DNA of 59,544 bases from Acidimicrobiia bacterium (GCA_009842675.1 VYEX01000039.1:1-59544), one strand, 5' to 3'; counted from the first letter of the stretch, positions 8,575-16,803 are shown. The notes: generated from the letters alone by a model not told the origin. Made by a program: numbers and translations.

Positions 8575-9606
8575 CTAGCTGTCGCTGGTCGCCGGGTCGG
8601 GATAGAACTGGGCGCAGTACGAGCGGAATTGCATGATCTCACCGTCGGCACGCGATAGGCGGGGGCGAGACCGGTATTGCTTGTTGCTCCAGATCGGTAT
8701 GTCCTGGAGGACGTCTTGCTTTTCGAAAGCCGCCATGACTTTGTTGATGATGGGAGCCCGCAGCCTCACAGGAAGAAATCCCAGTCCGGCAATCTTGCGA
8801 CCCGGTTTGCGAAGTTCTCCCGTCTGCGACACCACCGACAGATCAATCATCTCATCGTCTACGGGTGTCGCCAGAATCCAGAGACGCGTGTCCAGGCCAA
8901 TGGTGCGCTCGCGCACTTCCACAAAGGAGTACCCCAGCCCATAGATGAGAGTGTTGGCGGCGATGTCGAGCTTCAGTTTGGCGACTTTGGCGACTTTTCG
9001 GGTCCGGGCAAAGTCAAAGCGGCTCCGGAAATGGGCTCCGTCCACCGAAACCGGTTCGACGCGAGTCACGCTGTCGTAGCCATGGACATGCTGAAGGTGG
9101 GTCAGGTCCACCGAATTCTCGGTTGTCTCCTGGGGATGGCCGGCAAAGCGAGAAGTCCAGATATGAAGGCTGCTCCAGCCAGTTTGGTCTGGCTCTTCGG
9201 CGGGCAGGTGCCATTGCGGCGGTCGTCCCCCGATACCCCACCAGGCGAAGATCAGGCCGGCTATTTCACGGCTCTCAAATGTTCGCAACCGCGCCGCCTT
9301 CGGTGGGGGTCCGAAGGGAGTGGCCACGCACTGGCCATCGGCTTGGTACTCGAATCCATGGAACGGACAGACGAGCCGGCCGTCGCGAACACATCCTCCC
9401 ACTTCGGGCCCCAGATCGGCGCCCAGATGCGGGCAATAGGCCTCAGCGACGCAGACGCTCCCGCTCTCATCGCACCAAACGATGATGTTCTCGCCCATCC
9501 AGCCCCTTTTGATGAGCTTGTCCTTCATGAGGGACTGGCGGCTGGCGACGAAGTACCACCCCTCGGGAAACGGGGAGGGCAGCGGGTCGTTCGCTGTTGC
9601 CGTCAT
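8575..9606 (-). CDS. Rieske [2Fe-2S] non-haem iron oxygenase (KshA/Neverland-like)
   Basis: Terminal oxygenase of 343 residues from ATG 9606; an earlier in-frame ATG at 9630 falls inside the conserved promoter element, so it is less likely. Seen: Rieske ligands C58-P-H60 and C80-P-F-H83, then the mononuclear-iron region ENSVDLTHLQHVHG with its Asp/His ligands, and a C-terminal IWSNKQYRSRP...QFYP segment reminiscent of the DAF-36/Neverland cholesterol 7-desaturases and of KshA-type steroid hydroxylases. These assignments are by eye. It is first gene of the two-gene unit with the FAD oxidoreductase. It needs an electron-transfer reductase, not encoded here. A sterol- or triterpenoid-like substrate is a reasonable inference. 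Confidence 0.85.
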   Translation of the reverse strand: MTATANDPLPSPFPEGWYFVASRQSLMKDKLIKRGWMGENIIVWCDESGSVCVAEAYCPHLGADLGPEVGGCVRDGRLVCPFHGFEYQADGQCVATPFGPPPKAARLRTFESREIAGLIFAWWGIGGRPPQWHLPAEEPDQTGWSSLHIWTSRFAGHPQETTENSVDLTHLQHVHGYDSVTRVEPVSVDGAHFRSRFDFARTRKVAKVAKLKLDIAANTLIYGLGYSFVEVRERTIGLDTRLWILATPVDDEMIDLSVVSQTGELRKPGRKIAGLGFLPVRLRAPIINKVMAAFEKQDVLQDIPIWSNKQYRSRPRLSRADGEIMQFRSYCAQFYPDPATSDS

Positions 9607-9619
9607 ATCGCTCAGAAAA

Positions 9620-9655
9620 GCTACCCTCATAGCCGCTGTTGTTAGAAAACGGAGA
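9620..9655. promoter_or_regulatory. conserved 36-bp element, copy B (divergent promoter)
   Basis: Second copy of the element at 4975-5010, between the leftward Rieske unit (ATG 9606) and the rightward SDR (ATG 9661). GCTACCCT, GCCGC and GTTAGAAAACG are retained at identical spacing. On the minus strand it presents GGGTAGCTT, a TANNNT-type -10 candidate whose transcript would have only a very short leader before ATG 9606. The SDR ribosome site GGAGAAG directly abuts its right edge. Confidence 0.6.
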
Positions 9656-9660
9656 AGAGC

Positions 9661-10446
9661 ATGGGACGTCTGGACAACAAGGTCGCGCTCGTCTCGGGGG
9701 GCGCTCGGGGCATGGGACAGTCACACTGCCGAGTGTTCACCGCTGAAGGGGCCAAGGTGATGGTGGCCGACATCCTCGACGACGAGGGTGCCGCAGTGGT
9801 CGCCGACATCGGGTCGAATGCGGTGTACCAGCACTTGGACGTGACCAGCGAGGAGGATTGGGACGCGGCGATAGATGCGGTGATGGAGACCTTCGGCCGC
9901 CTCGACGTGCTGGTGAACAACGCCGGTATCGCCGAGCCATCCCCGCTAGCCGACCTGAGTTTGGATAGCTATCGCCGGGTCACCGAGGTGAACCAGACCG
10001 GCGTGTTCCTGGGCATGCGAGCCGCAGTAAGGCCCATGACCGAGTCCGGCGGCGGGTCGATCATCAACATTTCTTCCATCGACGGGCAGGTCGGCATGGA
10101 CAACCTCACCTCCTACATCGCCAGCAAGTGGGCGGTTCGGGGAATGACCAAGACTGCGGCCATGGAGCTGGCCCCGCTGGGCATCCGAGTGAACTCCATC
10201 CACCCCGGCTTCATCCTCACCCACATGGGTTCCAATGCCGAGGTGACTCCCGAGGAGGTACACGGGCGCTTGGAGGTCTATTCGGCCCGGATGGCCCCCA
10301 TGGGTCGGGCCGGAGTGCCCGAGGAAATCTCCCGGCTGGCGTTGTTCCTGGCCTCCGACGAGAGCTCGTATTCCACCGGGTCGGAGTTCGTGTCCGACGG
10401 CGGCTTCACCGCGGGCTATCCCAACCCAGGGGTCAGTCTCCCCTGA
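9661..10446 (+). CDS. SDR family oxidoreductase (3alpha/20beta-HSD-like)
   Basis: Classical SDR of 261 residues with the cofactor loop GGARGMGQ, NNAG, NISSIDG and the catalytic SYIASK pair. Preceded by GGAGAAG at good distance from ATG 9661. Transcribed away from the Rieske/FAD unit from the same conserved control region, so it is probably part of the same pathway. It resembles the SDR at 2630-3403, including the SIHPG segment after the active site; two similar SDRs in one regulon suggests two alcohol/ketone steps or stereospecific interconversion. NAD preference is suggested by the acidic residue (Asp) at the end of the second strand (VMVADI). Confidence 0.93.
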   Translation: MGRLDNKVALVSGGARGMGQSHCRVFTAEGAKVMVADILDDEGAAVVADIGSNAVYQHLDVTSEEDWDAAIDAVMETFGRLDVLVNNAGIAEPSPLADLSLDSYRRVTEVNQTGVFLGMRAAVRPMTESGGGSIINISSIDGQVGMDNLTSYIASKWAVRGMTKTAAMELAPLGIRVNSIHPGFILTHMGSNAEVTPEEVHGRLEVYSARMAPMGRAGVPEEISRLALFLASDESSYSTGSEFVSDGGFTAGYPNPGVSLP

Positions 10447-10452
10447 GGGTGG

Positions 10453-10749
10453 CTAGGGGATCTCGAATTGGATGGCAGCTCGGTCGGTGATGGCCGGGCG
10501 GATGATGTCGAAGACGATTCGCTGGTGCTCAGGGTGGTCGCGGTAAGTCAAGTAGGCGTCCTGATCGGCGAAGTCCCCAACGACGGCGAAGTCGAAGTTG
10601 CCGTCGGCCAAACCGAGATCAGGCCCGATGGCGTAAGACTCGGTCACGCCGGTGGCCTCAGGCATGGTGGCGATGGCGTCGTGCACGGCCTGGCGCTGAG
10701 CCTCGTCGGCGTCATCTCGGAATCGAAACATCACAACGTGGCGAATCAT
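10453..10749 (-). CDS. Dabb-family (stress-responsive alpha/beta barrel) protein
   Basis: A 98-residue protein beginning MIRHVVMFRF, the characteristic first strand of the dimeric alpha/beta-barrel (Dabb) family, with the DFAVVGDFADQDAYLTYRDH core and a closing HQRIV helix. Length is exactly that of the single-domain family. Some members are cyclases in polyketide pathways; others have no known activity. A strong ribosome site (AAGGAGAAG) precedes ATG 10749. It is 15 nt downstream of the SDR at 10765-11508, so the two form a small operon. Confidence 0.88.
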   Translation of the reverse strand: MIRHVVMFRFRDDADEAQRQAVHDAIATMPEATGVTESYAIGPDLGLADGNFDFAVVGDFADQDAYLTYRDHPEHQRIVFDIIRPAITDRAAIQFEIP

Positions 10750-10764
10750 GTCTTCTCCTTTTTC

Positions 10765-11508
10765 CTATTGCAGTCCGGCGTAGAGACCGCCATCCACCGG
10801 AAGGGCAGCACCGGTGATGAACCGGGCGTGTTCGGAGCACAGGAAGGCGGCGATCCGGCCGAAGTCGGCAGGGTTGCCCACTGTATGGGTGGCCGCGCTC
10901 GATTCCAGATCGGCCATCCGATCGCCGAACAGCTGTCGAAGCCGGTCGGTGGTGTGGTATCCGGGCTGAAGCGAGTTGACGGTTACGCCGTCGGCCGCCA
11001 CCTGGTTGGCCATGGTCTTGAGATAGCCGGTGACTCCGGCTCTGGCCGTGTTGGACAAGATGAGCATGTTCAGCGGCTGGCGAACCGATACCGAGGTGAT
11101 GGCCAGCACCCGGCCCCAGCCTTGGGCCTGCATGGCGGGCACCGCCGCCTTGGTCATGGCCACCACCGAAATGAGGTTCAACTCGAGTGCCGCCGCATAG
11201 AGACTGGTGTCGGTGTCTGCCCAGTTGCCCCCTGGTGGACCGCCAGCGTTGGTGACCAGAATGTCGATGCCGCCCAAGGCTTCGGTAGCGGCATCCACCA
11301 AAGCGGTCGCGCCGGCAGCCTCGGACACGTCGCCCACTAAGGGGATGGCGCCGGGCACGCCGCTCGCCGCTTCGTTGAGGCGGTCGGGGTCTCGTCCGTT
11401 CATCACCACCCGGCATCCCTCTTCGGCCAGTGCCACCGCGGTGGCCAAGCCCAATCCGGCTGAAGAGGCCGCCACCAGCGCCCGTCGTCCGCTGATTCCT
11501 AAATCCAC
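10765..11508 (-). CDS. atypical SDR with substituted catalytic Tyr/Lys
   Basis: A 247-residue SDR fold: glycine loop AASSAGLG near residue 14, NAGG near 87-90, and a C-terminal DGGLYAG. Counting 13 residues from the active-site Ser139 (ITSVS) lands on Ser152 of SNTAR, so the usual Tyr-x-x-x-Lys is Ser-x-x-x-Arg156. A subfamily of SDRs with this replacement exists, often labelled 3-oxoacyl-ACP reductase; whether it has normal dehydrogenase chemistry is unclear. The GTG start at 11508 has no good ribosome site, but TAATCT lies exactly 6 nt upstream, which would give a leaderless message. Divergent from the SDR at 11591. Confidence 0.85.
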   Translation of the reverse strand: MDLGISGRRALVAASSAGLGLATAVALAEEGCRVVMNGRDPDRLNEAASGVPGAIPLVGDVSEAAGATALVDAATEALGGIDILVTNAGGPPGGNWADTDTSLYAAALELNLISVVAMTKAAVPAMQAQGWGRVLAITSVSVRQPLNMLILSNTARAGVTGYLKTMANQVAADGVTVNSLQPGYHTTDRLRQLFGDRMADLESSAATHTVGNPADFGRIAAFLCSEHARFITGAALPVDGGLYAGLQ

Positions 11509-11514
11509 GGGGCG

Positions 11515-11520
11515 AGATTA
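11515..11520 (-). promoter_or_regulatory. -10-like box for a leaderless SDR transcript
   Basis: TAATCT on the minus strand, 6 nt before the GTG at 11508, where no Shine-Dalgarno is visible. Same geometry as 11579, 14822 and 56442. No convincing -35 box. Confidence 0.35.
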
Positions 11521-11578
11521 GTGGCCCGTCGCCCCGACCGATGCGCCGTGCCCTGACGGTAAGCCGCAGCCCAATGAG

Positions 11579-11584
11579 TAGTCT
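11579..11584 (+). promoter_or_regulatory. -10-like box for a leaderless SDR transcript
   Basis: TAGTCT exactly 6 nt before ATG 11591, with no ribosome site between; a weak -35-like CTGACG lies about 20 nt upstream. It forms a divergent pair with the box at 11515-11520. Confidence 0.35.
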
Positions 11585-11590
11585 GCCGCC

Positions 11591-12424
11591 ATGAATTGGG
11601 AACTCCCGGCCGATTTTTCCGATCGCTATGGCCCGTGGGCCTTGATCGCGGGAGGATCGGAGGGCACCGGAGAGGCCTTTGCCCGGCGCCTTGCCGCCGA
11701 AGGCATCAACTTGGTGCTGCTGGCTCGCCGTCAAGGTCCGCTCGACAGTCTGGCTGCCAACATCCAAGCCGAGCACAACGTCGAAATTCGAACCGCCTCG
11801 GTGGACCTCACCGAAGCCGATGCAGCGGCTGCGGCGGCCGAATTGACCAAAGACCTCGACGTTGGCCTCGTGATCTTCAACGCCGGGGCCACCATCCGGT
11901 TCAACTACTTCCCTGAATGGCCCGAGGAAGACCTCCTCGCCCTGGTGAACATGAACTGCCGGACTACAACGCTGTTGGCCCACCGGTTTGCTCCCCGGCT
12001 GATCGAGCGTGGTCGGGGTGGCTTTGTGATGGTTGGTTCTGTTGCTGGATTCGCCGGCTCCACCCACCAGACGGTCTACAACGCCTCGAAAGCCTACGAC
12101 TGGATCTTTGCCGAGGGACTGTGGCGAGAGCTTGGCATCTACGGAGTGGACGCCATCGCCATGGTGATCGGAGCCACCGATACCCCCTCCCATCGCCGGA
12201 TGGGGGCCGACTTGAGCGCGCACAGCCCGATGGAGGCCGGGGATGTTGCCGACGAAGCCCTGGCCAATCTCCATAACGGGCCGACCTATGTCGTGGGTGA
12301 GCACAACCGGGTGGCAGCCGACTTCATTCTCACTTCCCAAAACCGAGGGGCGATTGTGTCGTCGATGAGTGAGTCTTCGGCAGGCATCGCGGGAGACGAG
12401 ATGCTCCCCATGGCTGGGGGCTAG
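11591..12424 (+). CDS. SDR family oxidoreductase
   Basis: A 277-residue short-chain dehydrogenase of the group with an N-terminal extension (YGPWALIAGGSEGTG), where the glycine motif is GGSEGTGEA. It has FNAGAT in place of NNAG, GSVAGF around the catalytic Ser, and YNASKAYDW with the catalytic Tyr and Lys intact. The arginines in LLARRQ after the second strand suggest NADP preference. It stands alone rightward, divergent from the atypical SDR and converging on the CoA-transferase with only 4 nt between the stops. Substrate unknown; related proteins are often annotated as generic ketoreductases in lipid metabolism. Confidence 0.9.
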   Translation: MNWELPADFSDRYGPWALIAGGSEGTGEAFARRLAAEGINLVLLARRQGPLDSLAANIQAEHNVEIRTASVDLTEADAAAAAAELTKDLDVGLVIFNAGATIRFNYFPEWPEEDLLALVNMNCRTTTLLAHRFAPRLIERGRGGFVMVGSVAGFAGSTHQTVYNASKAYDWIFAEGLWRELGIYGVDAIAMVIGATDTPSHRRMGADLSAHSPMEAGDVADEALANLHNGPTYVVGEHNRVAADFILTSQNRGAIVSSMSESSAGIAGDEMLPMAGG

Positions 12425-12428
12425 GCCA

Positions 12429-14744
12429 CTAGCTGGGGAGGCCGTGGCCGATTGGTTTGGTCACGCCGCTGTCGTGGAGCCGGTCAATCTCTTGGGCGTC
12501 TATACCTAGTTCTCTCAGTATTTTCGAAGTGGCCCAACCGAGGGGAAGCACTTGGTCGAGAGGGATCGGAGCAGCAGAGAATTGCATGGTCGGCCCAGCT
12601 CGCCAGTAGGCGCCAAGACTGTCTTGGGCGACCTCAACGGCCGCGCCGCACTCCTGCATGTGGCCTTCGTACAGCATGTTGTGCAAGAAGTCGCCCCGGT
12701 CGGCCTGGGCTGCGGGTACTCCAGCGGCCAAGAGCCGGGTTTCCCACGCCTCAGCGGAGTCTGTCGCGAAAATTTCGGCCAGTTTGACGGCAAGCTCTGG
12801 GGTCGGCTTATCGGGCAGCTCCTCCCCCAAGATCGTGGCCAGCGAGCTGCGCTCCCGACTGGTGTGCACGTCCAACACCAGCCACCCGTCAGCGGTCTCG
12901 TAAAGCCGCTGGTAGGCGTGGTAGCCGAACTGCCCAGAATCCACCACCGGCGATTCCTTGCCCGAGTGCTGGACGCCCCATTCGGCCACCGCATAGGCGG
13001 TTGCAGTGAGCATGGTTGTCTCCAGCCTCTGGCCTCGGCCGGTGCGTTGGCAGGCCAACACCCCGGCCATGATTGCCGCCGCGGTGGCCAGAGCGGCGGT
13101 GGGGTCGCCGTAGGTGCGGTTGCGGGGCGGATTGCGGTCTCCCGACTCCACCACCCCGGCCCCCGCGATGGCGTTGGGTGAGGAATGGAAGCCGGCTTTG
13201 TGGGCCCAAGGTCCATTGCTGCCGAAGCACGAGGCGTACACGTAGAGCAAACGGGGATTGCGGCCCATCACGGTGTCGGCGTCGATGCCTAGCCGCTCAG
13301 GGGTTCCTGGCCGGAAGTTGTGCAAAAACACGTCGGCGTGATCCACCAGCCGGTACAAGATTTCGAGCCCCTCAGGAGTCTTCAGATCCAAGACGATGGA
13401 CTCTTTGCCCACGTGGGATTTCACGTAGTCGGTGGTCCAGTTGCGCCGTCCTGGGTCACCAAAAGGCGGTTCGACCTTGATCACTCGGGCGCCGGCCTCG
13501 GCCAGCAACGTGGCCGCGAACGGGCAGGCGTAGAAATAGCCGACGTCCAAAATGGTCACATCGGCCAGGGGCAGCTCACCAGCGCCGTCGGCTTGGCTAG
13601 CAGGGCCGCTCGGTGATGTTGCCGGCAACCAGCTGCTCAACACTTCGTCGGTGTGCTCATCGAGGCGGGGGGCGGGCGGGCCCACCACCGACGGCGTTTC
13701 GGAATACAGCCCAAGAGGGCCGATCTGCACTGTTGAACCCACGTCATGGTCGAGTACTTCTTGGCGTCGCCCGTTCTCCGTGCACTGCGGATGATCCAAG
13801 AACTCCCGGGGAGCCAAGAACGGATCGCCGCCAATGTCCTTGGCTGAGAAGACCTCCATCCAGTCTTCGGCGGTGCGCTGTTTCATGCCGTGTCTGATGG
13901 CCTCGATGACCTCGGACAGTCGTTCTTCGCTGGGCCACAGGTCGGGGGCATTGGGAAGCTCAGGATCGTCTAGCAGCGCCTCAAGTCCTAGCTCGGCGAG
14001 CCACCGGCGGTAGTGGTGGGCTTGACGGCTGCACATTTGGATGAAGCGGCCGTCTTTGGTGGGCGCGGTCATGAACGGCACTCGCATGACTCCATACACC
14101 CGGCCCGGTTCCGGCGGCAGGTGGGTGCGGTTCCCATGTCCGCTGGTCATGTCGTACACGCTCAAGGCGTGAAGCAGGCTGGTGTGAACTCTCTGGCCTT
14201 GACCCGTCCCGGTGCGGGCCCAGATGCCAGCCATGAGCCCGACCGCGGCCAGCATTCCCGCCCCGTATGAGGCGATGGGCACCGGGGTGAACACCGGGCC
14301 GGGACGCACACCGTCGTATGAGGTCATGCGCCCGCTTTTGGCCGCCACGATCTGCTCGTAACCAGGCAGGTCACGCCAGGGACCCGCCTCTCCGAATCCG
14401 GTAATCGAGGCATATACCAGTTGGTCGTTCAGCCGGTGCAGGGTGTTGTAGTCCACTCCTAGCCTCTCGGCGACCGACGGTCGGAGAGCCTCAACAACAC
14501 CGTCGGCCGCCCGGGCCAGATCGAGAAACCGGTCTCGATCGCTGGCGTCGGCCAAATCAAGGACTGCGCTCCTCTTGGCCCGATGCCAGACGGCGAAACC
14601 GGGTCGGCCCCGATCTCGGTCGCCATCGGGCGATTCGACCTTGACCACTTCGGCGCCGTTTTCGGCCAAGACCATTCCGGCAATACCCGCGGCCGCCCCC
14701 GAGCCGAGTTCGAGAATTCTCAAGCCCTCTAGGGCAGTGGCCAT
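12429..14744 (-). CDS. tandem two-domain CaiB/BaiF (type III) CoA-transferase
   Basis: A 771-residue protein made of two class III CoA-transferase units, about residues 1-375 and 390-771, about twice the family's usual ~400. Known family members move CoA between carboxylic acids through an aspartyl-CoA intermediate and act as interlocked dimers, so this is probably a covalent pseudo-dimer. By motif, the catalytic Asp position is Ser159 in unit 1 (PIASYGAG) but Asp547 in unit 2 (TYGDPTAA), so only the second half looks active. Both halves retain the TG-x-GQ-x segment after it. ATG 14744 is divergent from the amidohydrolase at 14834. It probably activates a catabolic acid for the acyl-CoA enzymes nearby. 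Confidence 0.92.
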   Translation of the reverse strand: MATALEGLRILELGSGAAAGIAGMVLAENGAEVVKVESPDGDRDRGRPGFAVWHRAKRSAVLDLADASDRDRFLDLARAADGVVEALRPSVAERLGVDYNTLHRLNDQLVYASITGFGEAGPWRDLPGYEQIVAAKSGRMTSYDGVRPGPVFTPVPIASYGAGMLAAVGLMAGIWARTGTGQGQRVHTSLLHALSVYDMTSGHGNRTHLPPEPGRVYGVMRVPFMTAPTKDGRFIQMCSRQAHHYRRWLAELGLEALLDDPELPNAPDLWPSEERLSEVIEAIRHGMKQRTAEDWMEVFSAKDIGGDPFLAPREFLDHPQCTENGRRQEVLDHDVGSTVQIGPLGLYSETPSVVGPPAPRLDEHTDEVLSSWLPATSPSGPASQADGAGELPLADVTILDVGYFYACPFAATLLAEAGARVIKVEPPFGDPGRRNWTTDYVKSHVGKESIVLDLKTPEGLEILYRLVDHADVFLHNFRPGTPERLGIDADTVMGRNPRLLYVYASCFGSNGPWAHKAGFHSSPNAIAGAGVVESGDRNPPRNRTYGDPTAALATAAAIMAGVLACQRTGRGQRLETTMLTATAYAVAEWGVQHSGKESPVVDSGQFGYHAYQRLYETADGWLVLDVHTSRERSSLATILGEELPDKPTPELAVKLAEIFATDSAEAWETRLLAAGVPAAQADRGDFLHNMLYEGHMQECGAAVEVAQDSLGAYWRAGPTMQFSAAPIPLDQVLPLGWATSKILRELGIDAQEIDRLHDSGVTKPIGHGLPS

Positions 14745-14821
14745 GGCTTGATTCTGGTGCCTGTCGATGCGATGTACCTATCAGAGATGCCATCGAGTCC
14801 AGCCGGGAGACCCAGCCGAGA

Positions 14822-14827
14822 TAGCGT
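14822..14827 (+). promoter_or_regulatory. -10-like box, leaderless amidohydrolase transcript
   Basis: TAGCGT exactly 6 nt before ATG 14834; no Shine-Dalgarno sequence is visible in the gap. Confidence 0.35.
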
Positions 14828-14833
14828 CGCGCC

Positions 14834-15658
14834 ATGCCGCCGAGGGCCATCGACTGCTGGGTGAACGTGAACATGGGCGATTACGAGCCGCCCGAATACC
14901 TGATCCGGGTCAAAGAGGACTATCTCCACGGAGGGGCCGATTTCTTCCGCAGCTTCACCCCCGAGGAGCTTCTGCCGCTCATGGACGAACTCGGAGTGGA
15001 GAAGGCAGTCATTCAGGCCGCAATTGGCGAGGACAACCCTCGACCCTTCGACTTCGTGGAGCGCTACCCGGAGCGGTTTGCCCTGGCCGTCCACCTTGAC
15101 CCTCGGGGATTGATGCCCGTGCTGTGGAAGCTCGAGGAAATGGTCAAGCAGTACCCGGTGGCACTGGCCCGGGTGGTGCCGTTCGGAGTGGATGTGCCCC
15201 CCAGCGACCCGGTGTACTACCCGCTCTACGCCAAGTGCACCGAGCTGGACTTGCCGTTATCGATCAACACCGGAATTCCCGGACCGCCCATGCCCGGCGA
15301 GGGCCAAGACCCGATGCTGTTGGATCGGATCTGCCTGCGCTTCCCTGACTTGAAGCTCTGCATGGCCCACGGCGCCGACCCGTGGTGGGGGGTGGCAATG
15401 CGGCTGATGATCAAGTACAAGAATCTGCACCTCATGACCTCGGCCTATAGCCCGAAGCGGCTCCCAGAGGAGTTTGTCCACTTCATGAACACCCGGGGCC
15501 AAGACAAGGTGATCTTTGCCTCCGACCATCCAGCTCTCGACATGCGTCGCTGCATCACCGAAGCCTGGGACCTCGACCTGCGCGACGGCGTGCTCGACAA
15601 GTACCTATTCGCCAACGCCGATCGTCTGTTCTTCGGGCCCCGCAATCCCCGCTACTAG
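14834..15658 (+). CDS. amidohydrolase-2 family protein lacking the first HxH motif
   Basis: A 274-residue TIM-barrel protein of the amidohydrolase-2 (ACMSD-like) group. Seen: strand-end histidine in CMAHGADPWW, SDHP near the C-terminus with the metal/base Asp, and a final NADRLFF segment typical of the group. The N-terminal D-x-H-x-H metal site is replaced by IDCWVNVN, so at least two usual metal ligands are absent; other family members with such a start exist and may be decarboxylases or hydratases with altered metal use. It is followed after 12 nt by the flavoprotein at 15671, suggesting one transcript. Substrate unknown. Confidence 0.85.
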   Translation: MPPRAIDCWVNVNMGDYEPPEYLIRVKEDYLHGGADFFRSFTPEELLPLMDELGVEKAVIQAAIGEDNPRPFDFVERYPERFALAVHLDPRGLMPVLWKLEEMVKQYPVALARVVPFGVDVPPSDPVYYPLYAKCTELDLPLSINTGIPGPPMPGEGQDPMLLDRICLRFPDLKLCMAHGADPWWGVAMRLMIKYKNLHLMTSAYSPKRLPEEFVHFMNTRGQDKVIFASDHPALDMRRCITEAWDLDLRDGVLDKYLFANADRLFFGPRNPRY

Positions 15659-15670
15659 AGGGAGCCAGAC

Positions 15671-16792
15671 TTGAGCGCTACAAGCAACTCCTATCTCGAC
15701 TCGGCGATCCAGATCGGCGACCGAGCGGCTAGTGCCGCCGATCACATCGAACAGGAGATGTCCTTGCCGTCGACGCTGGTCGAGGATCTGATTTCCTCAG
15801 GGCTGCTTCAGTTGTATTTGCGGGAATCAGTCGGCGGACCGGGCCAGGGAGCCATGGTCGCCTTTCACTGTGTGGATTCCATCGCCCGGGGCGACGGTTC
15901 TACCGCGTGGTGCGTGATGGTGTCGTCAACCACTGGCTATCTGACCGGCTGGCTCGAGGCCGACGTGCTGGCCGAGATGGCCGGGTCTCCCCCTGATTTC
16001 CGGGTGGCGGGGTCCTTCCGACCGCAGGGAAAGGCGACCGCGGTTCCCGGCGGCTATCAGATCAGCGGCCGGTGGGACTTCTGCAGCGGCATCGAGCACG
16101 CCAATTGGGCCATGCTGGCGTGCACGGTAGAGGGCGAGTCCACGTCCCGAGCCATGTTCGTTCCCGCCGATGAAGTGGAGATTGTTCGGACTTGGTCGGT
16201 TATGGGAATGGCCGGCACCGGCAGCCACGATGTGGTGGTCCGCGACGTGTTCGTGCCTAAAGAGCGGTCGGCCACCGGTGAGGGTCCACCCGACGAGGAC
16301 CTGCGCCTTTACCATCCCCGGCTCTTGCGCATGGCCACTCATGCCCCCGTGACCGCAGTGACGCTGGGCCTGGCCCAAGGGGCCATCGATGGGGTGGCGT
16401 CCCTGGCTGCCAAATCCGGGTCGAGTGGCTCAGAACAGCTGCTGCAACATCGACCCGACGTGCAGACGGCCATGGGTGAGGCGACTGCGGCGGTGGTTGC
16501 GGCCCGCGCGGGAGTGATCGACGCCACCCAGCGGGCATGGGACGACCCCGAAGATTCCCTGGCGGTGGCTGAGGCACGCCTGCTCTATGTCCACGCCGGA
16601 CGGGTCTCTCTGGACGCCGTGCAGCGCTTGTTCCACGCAGTGGGAACTCCGGCGGCCATGCGAGCCAATCCCATCGAGCGCCGTCTGCGGGATCTCTATG
16701 TGGCGCTTCAGTTTCCGGCGTTCGCGCCATCGGTGGTGCTCGGCGGCGGCCAAGCCCTGTTGGGTCTAGACCCAGATGGGCAGGGCTGGTAG
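15671..16792 (+). CDS. acyl-CoA dehydrogenase-fold flavoprotein (HsaA/group D monooxygenase-like)
   Basis: A 373-residue protein with the acyl-CoA dehydrogenase fold but the sequence features of the flavin-dependent hydroxylase branch (HsaA, HpaB-like C-terminal domain): an early helical segment with ARGDGSTAWCVMV, a central GRWDFCSGIEHANW beta domain, and C-terminal QRLFHAVGTPAAMRANPIER. Members either hydroxylate phenols using reduced flavin from a partner, or oxidise acyl-CoA. The start is TTG 15671, chosen because GAGGGAG precedes it at good spacing and the N-terminus (MSATSNSYLDSA) aligns with the fold. A dedicated flavin reductase is not adjacent. Confidence 0.85.
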   Translation: MSATSNSYLDSAIQIGDRAASAADHIEQEMSLPSTLVEDLISSGLLQLYLRESVGGPGQGAMVAFHCVDSIARGDGSTAWCVMVSSTTGYLTGWLEADVLAEMAGSPPDFRVAGSFRPQGKATAVPGGYQISGRWDFCSGIEHANWAMLACTVEGESTSRAMFVPADEVEIVRTWSVMGMAGTGSHDVVVRDVFVPKERSATGEGPPDEDLRLYHPRLLRMATHAPVTAVTLGLAQGAIDGVASLAAKSGSSGSEQLLQHRPDVQTAMGEATAAVVAARAGVIDATQRAWDDPEDSLAVAEARLLYVHAGRVSLDAVQRLFHAVGTPAAMRANPIERRLRDLYVALQFPAFAPSVVLGGGQALLGLDPDGQGW

Positions 16793-16803
16793 CAGCTAAG
16801 GGA

